From Gordionus sp. m RMFG-2023 (Eukaryota > Nematomorpha > Gordioida > Chordodea > Parachordodidae): 64,000 nt of DNA. The stretch covers positions 20,189,561 through 20,253,560 of the forward strand of contig NC_088775.1 in the NCBI RefSeq assembly GCF_954871325.1. Direction: 5' to 3'. The position numbers were made by a program, and so were the translations under genes. Positions 49,384 to 57,719 of the stretch are shown here, piece after piece; position 1 is the stretch's first letter, and the number at the start of each line of letters is the position of its first letter. The notes beneath the pieces were generated by a model. It was not told the DNA's origin, made no database searches, and saw only the letters and a program-made list of their open reading frames with translations.

Positions 49384-49630
49384 TGGGGAATTTTTTTCCG
49401 GGGAATTATTTTCCAGGGGGATTTTATTCCGGGGATTTTTTTTCCGGAGAATTATTTACCTGGGATTTTTTTTCCGGAGAATTATTTACCTGGGAATTAT
49501 TTTCCGGGGAATTATTTTCCTGGGGATTTTTTCCCGGGGAATTAATTTCCGGGGATTTTTTTTCCGGGGATTTATTTTCCGGGATTTTTTTTCCGGGGAT
49601 TTATTTTCCGGGATTTTTTTTCCGGGATTC
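49384..49630. repeat. MULE-B outer right arm
   Basis: Inverse counterpart of 43391-43650, ending ccgggattc at the 9-bp duplication. Confidence 0.92.
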
Positions 49631-49639
49631 GTTTCCGCC

Positions 49640-50032
49640 GTGGGAGTGTCAGGGATTTGGTCTTTTGTAGCTCGTATTACAATTATTATATGATTTTGTT
49701 TGTTTATCATTATAATTATTAACTTTTTTAATTTATATTTATCATTATGTTTTTCTGCAACTGATCGATTTTAGTTTCATCATTTTGTAATAAAGCTATT
49801 TTTACTGCAGTAGTTATTTATATAGCGTTATTTATGTCTATATCATCTTCGGGTAATTGTAAAATTTTAGGATTTTTTATTCCTAATATAAATTTATCTC
49901 TTAATGCAGCATTTAAATATTTTCCAAATTCACAAATCGTTGCTAATTTTCAAATATTTTATATATAGTCTATTGATTTTTCCTCATTTTTTTGATTATA
50001 TTGATAAAAATTATATCTTTCTACAATTATAT
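49640..50032 (-). mobile_element. gypsy-2 gag core remnant
   Basis: Minus-strand capsid-region remnant with FYQYNQKNEEKSIDYI, CEFGKYLNAALRDKFILGI and NPKILQLPEDD, the usual order of retrotransposon gag just before the zinc knuckles. It is cut on the right by hAT-5. Fossil. Confidence 0.75.
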
Positions 50033-50314
50033 CAGAGACCTGCAGGCCCGGCCCTAAGCCCGTAGATATGGTTATAATGATTATATATAGTTATAATTAA
50101 TATAATGTTTGGTGAAAGTTAACACTAGCTAACACTCATAGTATCTATTACATAATAAAATTATAATTTTCCTGCCATGGAATAAATACGCAAAGGATTA
50201 AATACATTATTATATAATATATTATATTTTTTATTAAAAATATCATTTTTATTTTTTTTATATAGTATTTGTAATATACTAAATATCTGTTTAGATTTAA
50301 AAAAAATAAAATAT

Positions 50315-50482
50315 GTTAAACGGCTCGTTTTGAGCCGATTTTTAAAAACGGCTAACTAAATTTTTTATCCAGAAAAATATTATGCAAGCCTGAAAATTTT
50401 GCTCATAGAAGGAGCAAAGGTCTAGACATATAGTATCGAAATTTCGAGGTTTTAAAAATCGGCTCAAAACGAGCCGTTTAAC
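50315..50482. mobile_element. 168-bp MITE with 33-bp inverted repeats
   Basis: GTTAAACGGCTCGTTTTGAG... at 50315-50347 is repeated in exact inverse at 50450-50482. No convincing duplication of the flanks was found, so the superfamily is unknown. It lies inside hAT-5. Confidence 0.7.
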
Positions 50483-50739
50483 AACATTAGCTAATATGCT
50501 TATTAAATGATAAAATATTCGCCGAAAAATATGATAAAATATGAAATAATGAATTTTTTGAATATACCAGGTCGAATATAATTTTTAAAAATTCCGAGCC
50601 GGTGTAGTATTGTAAAAACAATACCATCTAAATTCAATACGGTATTGATTCTACAATATTGTAAAATCAATACCGTATTGATAATTTATGACCGAACCTC
50701 AACTTTTAAGAAAAAAACCTTAAATTTTAAATATCAAAA

Positions 50740-51450
50740 TAGGAGAATATGATTAACATAAAAATATCATTTGCTGCTAATACTTAGTGACAGAAAATAT
50801 CTTTCCTTTACTGCTTTAAAATATCACAAATTTTTTAATGATGGTACACTTAAATTTATATTTATAATTTTATATCAATAAGTACAGATAAATGTCAAAA
50901 ATATTCTTTATTGCTAATACTTATAACAGGAAAATATTTTTCTTTATTGCTTTAAAATATCACAAAATTTTTAATGAATCAAATCGGTACATTTAAATTT
51001 ATAATTATATTTATATCAATTGCTGCCAATACTTGCTTTAAAATAACACCTAATTTTTAATGAATCAAATTGGTACATTTAATTTATATTTATAATATCA
51101 AGCAATAACAATTAAATATCAAACAATAAGAGAATATAAGTAACAGAAAAATATCATTTGCTGCCAATATTTAGCGACAGAAAATATCCTTCCTTTACTG
51201 CTTTAAAATATCACAATTTTTTAATGATCAAATTGGCACATTTAAATTTATAATTTTATATCAAGCAGGAACAGATAAATATCAAAAATATCCTTTATTG
51301 CTAATACTTATAACAGGAAAATATTCTACTGCTCACAAAATTTTTAATGAATCAAATTGGTACATTTAGATTTATAATTATAAATTTTATCAAGCAATAA
51401 CAGATAAATATCAAACAATAAAAGAATATCTAGTAACAGGAAAATATCCT
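50740..51450. repeat. Degenerate ~150-bp tandem repeats in the Ginger-like element
   Basis: Four to five units containing gctgctaatacttagtgacag, aaaatatcaca and tttttaatgaatcaaattggtac. The last unit merges into the start of the coding region (caagcaataacagataaatat), so the array seems to have grown from the 5' coding end. Confidence 0.7.
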
Positions 51451-52520
51451 TTACTCCTTAAAAATGATCCAGGTGAAAAAAGTAATTTTAGATGTACGGA
51501 AAACAATTTTATTGTTAAAGAAGATATTCTTTATAGAAAAATAAAGAATAAAGAATAAGAAGGTAAATGTGATCACAAAATAATAATTTCTATTTATTTA
51601 TTAGCTTTAGTAATAATGGATGAAGCAGAAAAACAAAGGGTAACATCTATTATACCAAGGATCAGATATATCCCTAGAATCTAAAGCTATTGGTGCCCAC
51701 CTAGGCATTAATAAAACTCAACTTAAACTGGTGTTAATTTGTTTTTTGTGTTTATAGATATTGGTGGCCAAAATTATTTCAAGACACTATTGATTTTAGA
51801 AAATCATGTGATAAATGTCAGAAGGCCAATACAAGATTTTTAAAAATTTCTTCTACTTTGAATCCAATATATGTACCACTTCTTCCATGGGCTCATAGGA
51901 ATTGATCTTTGCAGCCTGCCCACTTCAGAAGAAGGCTACACATGTATTGCAGTTGCCTCTGATTATTTCACAAAATGGGTTGAGGCAGAACCTATGAAAT
52001 CAAAGACAGCTGAAGAGACTTGTAAATTTATTTATGGTCTGATTTGCCGCCATGGCTGCGCAACTGTAAATCAAATTATATAAATATATATCGGTTAAAA
52101 AATGTGCATTTATGATAATTTATAAACTTTTGATTTTATACAATATAGATACAAATCAATGATCAAGAGAGTTTGTGAATGAAATGGCCACGAGATTACA
52201 TAAAATGACAGAGACGGAGCAACGCATTTGCAGTGCATATCATCCTCAAGCTAATGGGTTGACAGAAAGGAATAATCGTACTATTCAAAACTTAATGTTA
52301 AAGGTTTTGAGTGATGATCAAACACTATGGCCTAGGGTTCTTCCGGAGGTATTTTTTGCAATGCAAACCAGTGTCCGCAAATCTACAGGATTCACCCCAT
52401 TTTATATGATGTATGGTCGGAACGCAAAGCTGCCATCAGAAATTCGAAAATTGAGCCAGATATTGTTAAGGAAATCAATAATAATATTGAGAATGACTTT
52501 GAAGAGAGTGAATTATTAGA
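51450..52520 (+). pseudogene. Integrase of the Ginger-like element, broken
   Basis: Integrase that would join transposon ends to target DNA. An H2C2 zinc-binding segment lies at about 51690-51835 (GAHLGINKTQ... and CDKCQKAN). The catalytic core follows: GIDLCSLPTSEEGYTCIAV, SDYFTKWVEAEPMKSKTAEE, then a region with REFVNEMATRL, then SAYHPQANGLTERNNRTIQN, then WPRVLPEVFFAMQTSVRKST and GFTPFYMMYGRNAKLP. This is closest in style to Ginger and KRBA2-type integrases rather than to the gypsy elements of this window. A plus-strand frame downstream (52528-52731, with RQKRDYPKRQKDK and GLQVLIWNSRRADRKGGKM) is the usual integrase C-terminal region. It is interrupted in several places. Confidence 0.75.
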
Positions 52521-53356
52521 AAGAATAATGAGCCTATCAGTCGTATGGAAAAGGGCAAAAGAAAATATACTTGTTGCCCAAGATAGACAAAAAAGGGATT
52601 ATCCAAAAAGGCAAAAGGATAAAATCCCTTATGAAGTCGGGCTACAGGTCCTGATCTGGAACTCACGACGTGCGGATAGAAAGGGTGGAAAAATGTCCGA
52701 ATCGCTGCTTGAGCAAGGAGATCGTAGGTAGCGAGGATCACCATGCAATTATAAGGGGATCTATAATCTCTTATATGATGCTGTTGGAAAATAATGATAT
52801 TTTTACTGATGGGGAAAAACATAATAAAACATTTGGTTGATACAAAAAAACATCAACTTGGATCGTGGGCATATGAATTAGATATCGTAACATCTGCTAC
52901 GTTTTTCCAGATGCCAATTATTATTTATTGTAAAAATGGAAATGAAATATATTACATATTCTGCACTATCAAAAATGGACTGTATAAAAAATTTTAATAT
53001 ATATTTGATAAATGCATCTTCAGATCATTTTAATCGTATTATAGTGTAATATACACTCCTCAATTTTTTGTGATAATTATGTTTCCTTTTTTGGGATATA
53101 TTTTCCTTTTATAATATTTTTCTTGTTTTTTTGAAATAAAATTATGTATATCCTTTTTATTTAAATAGTATTAAGAAATCAGCCAGTTTTAATATTATTG
53201 CAATAAAATATATATATATATATACAAACAAAAATAGTTGTTTCAGTTTAAAAGAATCATTTAAACATTAAGATTTGATTTTAAACCTAATTTTATATCT
53301 GTATAAATATTTTGTATTCCATAAATATAAGTGTTAAATTTTAATCAGCTAAAAAT

Positions 53357-53790
53357 ATAATTATATATACATCTAATAAATAAAATGACGATTTTAAGAG
53401 GCCAAGAGGAAATGATTAATCAGAGTGATAGATAGTGATTGAGAGCTTTGACATAATAGAAAACCTTATTTGTTTGTGATTTGCTTACTTTTGTCTATTA
53501 AAATGTTAAGGCTTGAGATTCCAATAATACAATGTATGAAGAAAATTTGTATACATTTTATTTATTTAAAATTTTCTGCAATAATTATATATACATCTAA
53601 TAAATAAAATGACGATTTTAAGAAGCCAAGAGGAAATGATTAATCAGAGTGAGTGATTGAGATCCTTTGACGTAATAGAAACCCTTTTTGTTTGTGATTA
53701 GCTTACTTTTGTCTATTAATTTTAAGTCTTGAGATTTCAATAATATGATGTATGAAGAAAACTTGTATATATTAAACAAATAAAATTTAT
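53357..53790. repeat. Two ~227-bp tandem copies
   Basis: aattatatatacatctaata... begins near 53357 and again near 53584, each followed by gccaagaggaaatgattaat and tttgtttgtgatt.gcttac. No coding recognised. Confidence 0.85.
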
Positions 53791-53903
53791 ATAGGATATT
53801 AAGAATTGTAAAATAAATAAACTCTTTTAAAAAATTATATAAGAGAATAGAAAATTTATATAATCATTTAAATCTATTTTAAATAAATTTTTACAAATCG
53901 AAA

Positions 53904-54180
53904 ATGACCGCCAATATTTTTGAAGAGATGAAAAATATATATAATAAAAAATATTTTATAATTTTAATGGCCGCCATTATATTTGAAGCGATGAAGAATA
54001 TATATATTAAAAAATATTTTATAATTTTAATGGCCGCCAATATACTTGAAGCGATGAATAAATATATAATAATATTTATTTTAAAATTTTAATGGCCCCC
54101 CAATATATTTGAAGCGATGAATAAATATATAATAATAAATATTTTAAAATTTTAATGGCCCCCAATATATTTGAAGCGAT
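53904..54180. repeat. ~70-bp tandem repeat, five copies
   Basis: The unit atggccgccaatatatttga followed by agcgatgaa and an AT-rich tail recurs five times. The open frame over it (three protein repeats) is a by-product of the period. Confidence 0.85.
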
Positions 54181-54465
54181 GAAAACATCTCCTAAAAATC
54201 AATACGGTATTGATTCTACAATACCAAAATATCACTACGGTATTGAATCTACAATGATAATATCAATACGGTATTGAAACTACAATGGGTATTGATTTCA
54301 CAATCCTACACCGGGCCTAAAAAAATTTTTTTTTTAAATCTAGGCAGGGCCGTGTTCCAAAATTTTTTTTAAATATTCTGGTCGGGCCGGGCCGTAAAAA
54401 ATTTTTGGAAAAAAAATCCGGGCTGGGCCGTACAAATGGTACCTCTACAGGTCTCTGAATTATAT

Positions 54466-54700
54466 TAGGAGTAGGATGAAAAAATTTGATTAAATATTAT
54501 GTGTTTCTAATACCTCTTAATTTCCTGGACTATCTGATGCACATAAATTTACCAATATTTTATAAGTCCTATTGATGTTAATAATAGGAATCTTTCTTGT
54601 GATGATGTTCCTTGGTTGTGTGTTATTAAATTCTTTAAATAAGTCGTACCAATCTTTGTAATATAGGTTAGACTTTTTATTGACTGCACCATTCTTGTAG
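54466..54700 (-). mobile_element. gypsy-2 gag N-terminal remnant
   Basis: Minus-strand fragment with YYKDWYDLFKEFNN and a Leu-rich continuation, between hAT-5 and the right LTR. Next to the LTR, on the minus strand, is TGGTGCAGTC, a candidate primer-binding start. Confidence 0.55.
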
Positions 54701-54705
54701 TGTAT

Positions 54706-54851
54706 TGTTAGTAGTAATATAAATATAAGTCTATTAATAATTCTTACAATTTTTAGTAGTAATAGAAATATAAGTCAATTAATAATTCTTGTAATTCTTT
54801 TTCTTTTATTTCATATGATAATAATATATCCTTTTCTATTATTCAATTTCA
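54706..54851 (-). repeat. gypsy-2 LTR (5' side)
   Basis: 146 bp, TGTTAGTAGTAAT...CAATTTCA, partner of 26408-26595. Confidence 0.8.
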
Positions 54852-54869
54852 TATCGAGTTTTTAACAAA

Positions 54870-55530
54870 CAATTTTATTATAATTATAATAAGCTACATT
54901 ATTGAACGATTTCTTTTATAATTCTATTAAATAATATATAGATTTAATTTTATTATTTAAAAATTAATAAGAATACCTAAATATTTATTAAATGAATACT
55001 ATTTATTTTCACTAAGTCAGCTTGCAATCAAATTCTGTATTAAAAATAGAATTTCAATATCACTCACTAAATATTAATTTAGCATTAACAGTTGAAGCTT
55101 ATTTGACTTATATTATTTAAATTATTATATAACCCTAATTAAATATATATAATAATTTATTAATTGACAATTAACAAATTTAATATTGTAATTAACCGAG
55201 TTCAAAATCACTAATCAACTATTTTATTCATTTTTAAATTTAATTACCATGCCACTTCCTCAAAATATTTTTAAGGTTCAAATAAGTATAAGAGATTTTT
55301 TATAAAAAGTAAGAATATATAGTTTATAATCCTCTATTATATATAATTGGTTATAAAATATTAGGTAAAATGCCACTTTTACAGACGTATTTGACAGTTA
55401 TATAATATATTACAGTTAATAATTTAATAAATTTTATAAATAAACGCTTTTGATAATAAATATAAGTATCAATTTACTTTCAATTCAATAACGCCATCTA
55501 TTTATTTAAAAATATTATAAAAATAAAATA
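54870..55530. mobile_element. Inverted fragment of the hAT-1 family
   Basis: About 600 bp matches 2925-3990 of hAT-1 in the opposite orientation (shared: gcttgcaatcaaattctgt, aatgccacttttacag, aacgccatctatttattt), with one internal segment missing. It has no termini, so it is a solo internal fragment. Gypsy-2 is inserted beside it. Confidence 0.75.
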
Positions 55531-55684
55531 TCTTAGAAATCTGCAAAGTTAGGCTCGGCCCGTACCGATTATAAAAATTTTCCCAAGGAACATCTTCTAG
55601 AATTTCTAATTTAATGTCTTTACAATATAAATTATATTTTTACCCTTTTGTATCAAAAAATTTCAAAAAATGTTAAAATATAAT

Positions 55685-55865
55685 GAATATGACAATTGTC
55701 ACATTAAAATATTATCCTTAAAGACAAATAAAATAACACAAAAATGTTTAATAAAAATATTATTGTTTATTTATAACAAAGAATTCCTCAAAAAAGATTT
55801 ATTTACTAAGAAGATTTAAAATTATTATCAAATCAAAATATGTTAAAAAATCTTTTTAAACTTCA
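55685..55865. repeat. Right partner of the outer inverted repeat
   Basis: Inverse, shortened copy of 25480-25760, with tgacaattgtcacattaaaa, attcctcaaaaaagattta and ttactaagaagattt. It brackets the tower together with the left arm. Confidence 0.65.
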
Positions 55866-55935
55866 AAAATATTTTTTGCTTAAAATTTTGGGCGTGAAAA
55901 TCAGTAATAAATTGTAACAAAAATAATATTACAAT

Positions 55936-56285
55936 TAGAGATCTGCAAAAGTAGGCCAAGCCAATACGGGCTTTGGGCCATTTTTTTTTAAAAAATCGGT
56001 TCGGGCTGGATCGGGCCTAATATTTTTTAAAAAAAATCAGGCAGGGTCGGGTCGGGCCTTAGATATTTTTTTTAATATATCGAAATTTATCAATTGTATG
56101 TTGATTTTAAATGTAAAAAAAATTAGATTTTATTTATTGAAACTAGACGCCATATAACATATATCTTTCATTTTGAGTAATTATAAAAATTAATTTCTAT
56201 ATTTAAATTAATAAATTCTTTTAAAAAAAAAATCGGGTTCAGGCCGGGCAGGGCTTGAAAAATTAGGCCCGATGCAATCACTAAT
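55936..56285. mobile_element. hAT MITE, 350 bp
   Basis: The ends are TAGAGATCTGCAAAAG and GCAATCACTA, with a perfect 8-bp duplication attacaat (55928-55935 and 56286-56293). GC-rich subterminal motifs (gggctggatcgggcc, ggccgggcagggc) resemble those of hAT-5. No coding. Confidence 0.88.
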
Positions 56286-56293
56286 TACAATAG

Positions 56294-56801
56294 CAACATA
56301 TCTTTCTTTTTTTTAATAAAAAAAAATCAAATAAATAAATCCATTTTCATAATATAATATAATCATAAAGAGTACAGAAACAAGCTCACACGATAAAAAA
56401 AATCTTAATGTCAATTTTCCTCAAAAACTTACAAATCAGATTTTATCATTTTTAGTTTATTATAATGGCTGGAAACATATTTAAAGAATTATACATACAA
56501 AAAATAATAATATTTATTTTTCTAATTGTAAAGCGAATATTTACTAATAATTCGTACGAATAGTGATATTACTAAAATCAAATACGAATAATTTTTTTTG
56601 TGAAATTTAAATGTGTTATAATAATATACATCGACAGTTTTATTATTTTATTTTTAGCATGAATAACAAACTCACGAGAAAATATATAATAGTTCGTACC
56701 AGCACAGATTTGTTTATTAATAAAAAATATGCTGTTAATTAGCCATTTATTTTTTTAATTTAGTTAAAAATACAATTTTTATGTCAAATGATAATATATA
56801 T
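56294..56801. other. No gene recognised
   Basis: AT-rich spacer between two hAT MITEs. Nothing recognised. Confidence 0.4.
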
Positions 56802-56941
56802 CAGAGACCTGCAGAAGTCCTATTTGCACGGCTCGGCCTGGAATTAAAAAAAATTTTTTTGGCCCGGCACGGGTTTTATATTTTCAGGCTTGACTTGGCC
56901 CGGATTTTTTAAAAAAATTAAAATCGGCCCTAAGGTCTCTG
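56802..56941. mobile_element. 140-bp hAT MITE of the hAT-5 family
   Basis: The ends CAGAGACCTGCAG and AGGTCTCTG are the same as hAT-5. The flanks atatatat and atatataa agree at seven of eight positions. The interior is almost all GC-rich inverted motifs and poly-A/T. Confidence 0.8.
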
Positions 56942-57145
56942 ATATATAAAGAGTAAAAGGTTGTGTTGATAAGCGCTGTTAACCAGGAATTTAAAGTAAT
57001 TAATAAATTATATACATTTAATTATAAAGTAATTGTCGAGAATTGAAAAGATTTACATTATAATTTTGATCATCTATGTAATATCATAAAATTATAAAAT
57101 GTATTGGTATAATAAATTTAAACAACGAAAATGCATTGTATGTTG

Positions 57146-57229
57146 TCATTTGCCCCAACGAAAATGAGCATAAGCTTTATTAGTTTCGCACAAAGCGTGT
57201 AAATCTCTTTTCTTTTTTATGACACTGCC
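57146..57229 (-). CDS. mRpS7: Mitochondrial ribosomal protein S7 (uS7m), last exon
   Basis: Minus-strand terminal exon of 28 codons including the stop (TGA at 57146-57148), preceded by the acceptor TGATTTAG. It encodes GSVIKKKRDLHALCETNKAY then AHFRWGK. Known uS7m proteins end G.V.KK+.DLH..CEANRA(Y/F)AH(Y/F)RW, so this is the conserved C-terminus contacting the 12S rRNA 3' domain of the mitochondrial small subunit. The previous exon is at 63570-63707, ending with ASENQ in phase 0, which matches the normal continuation (DA..N.G.V). It is too short for ordinary ORF finding. The rest of the gene lies beyond the right edge of the window. Confidence 0.88.
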   Translation of the reverse strand, partial: GSVIKKKRDLHALCETNKAYAHFRWGK

Positions 57230-57402
57230 CTAAATCATGTTTGTAAAATAGATAAATAAATAGCAATAAAAATATGGGAATTGAGGCTCGTGAATAAACT
57301 AAACTAGGACGAATTTCAGATTATAAAATTATGGGCTAAGCTGTAAAAAAAAGTTTTATATTGATGGAACATATTGGGACAATAACATTAAATATAACGA
57401 TC

Positions 57403-57437
57403 AGGAGCGTCACTGGCCTTTACAATCTCAGGAGGTA
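57403..57437. repeat. Lone left end of the hAT-1 family
   Basis: CAGGAGCGTCACTGGCC and TTTACAATCTCAGG match the start of hAT-1 at 273. No matching right end was found nearby. Confidence 0.7.
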
Positions 57438-57719
57438 AATTTTTAAAATTATTTTTTATCTTCCTTACAATTATATAAAAATTAGTTGAAAAAAACATGT
57501 TTTTTTTTAATTTCAATTTATTTATTAAAAATTCTATTAATCAAAACAAGGGTTGGCAAGTCGGTCAGTCAGTTGACCGGTCAAATTCAGTCAATTGACC
57601 GGAGAGTATTTGACCTGGTCAAATACTCTAAAAAAATCCAAAGAAAAAAAATTAAAAATATGTTTAAAAAAAACGATATATGCTTATTTTTAGGTCCCAA
57701 ATATCAAGAGGAGCATCTC

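Larger units (their letters stand above)
43391..49630. mobile_element. MULE-B outer foldback element
   Basis: Flanked by a perfect and informative 9-bp duplication, gtttccgcc (43382-43390 and 49631-49639). Each end has a CCCCGG short-repeat arm (43391-43650, 49384-49630) followed by unique inverted sequence (about 43650-44215 against 48770-49383), giving terminal inverted repeats of about 0.8-0.85 kb. The loop holds a direct internal duplication (44050-44260 resembles 44400-44568) and a complete inserted member of the same family (44569-48726). Without that insertion the element would be about 2.07 kb and without coding capacity. It disrupts gypsy-2 gag. Confidence 0.93.
50603..54310 (+). mobile_element. 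Ginger-like integrase DNA transposon
   Basis: The ends are TGTAGTATTGTAAAAACAA on the left and, in complement, TGTAGGATTGTGAAATCAA on the right. A perfect 4-bp duplication CCGG flanks them (50599-50602 and 54311-54314). Subterminal zones hold the palindrome CAATACGGTATTG several times on both sides. The interior encodes a retroviral-type integrase but no reverse transcriptase or gag, which is what defines Ginger transposons (TGT ends, 4-5 bp duplication). Three internal tandem arrays (about 50740-51450, 53357-53790, 53904-54180) were also found. Inserted in hAT-5. Confidence 0.82.
50033..54457. mobile_element. hAT-5, CAGAGACCTGCAG-ended hAT, host of a Ginger-like element
   Basis: The termini are CAGAGACCTGCAGG and CCTCTACAGGTCTCTG. 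They are flanked by a perfect 8-bp duplication, aattatat (50025-50032 and 54458-54465). The inner margins carry ggcccggccc and gggctgggccgt motifs typical of this family. The element's own sequence is only about 720 bp once the nested Ginger-like element is subtracted, so it is non-autonomous. The 140-bp element at 56802-56941 has the same ends and is an even shorter derivative. Confidence 0.9.
26408..54851 (-). mobile_element. gypsy-2, Ty3/gypsy fossil, host of five nested insertions
   Basis: The LTRs are at 26408-26595 and 54706-54851, both TGTTAGTA...TTCA. The left one is longer by one extra copy of an internal ~42-bp repeat. Read on the minus strand from the right, the parts are: gag (54466-54700 and 49640-50030), a zinc-knuckle region (43220-43380), protease (38891-39107), reverse transcriptase (about 33250-33970), RNase H (about 32540-33100), integrase (about 31380-32520) and a C-terminal tail (26660-26906). 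Five later insertions separate the parts. Subtracting them leaves about 4.3 kb, a normal gypsy size. The copy is broken, with numerous breaks, and is the oldest retroelement of the tower. Confidence 0.85.

Noticed and set aside
52475-52822. Minus-strand frame of 115 codons
   Set aside because: Antisense shadow of the Ginger-like integrase C-terminal region.
53904-54092. Open frame with three protein repeats (IFEEMKNIYNKKYF-like)
   Set aside because: It is the translation of the ~70-bp tandem repeat, whose length happens to keep the frame open over three units. Not a gene.
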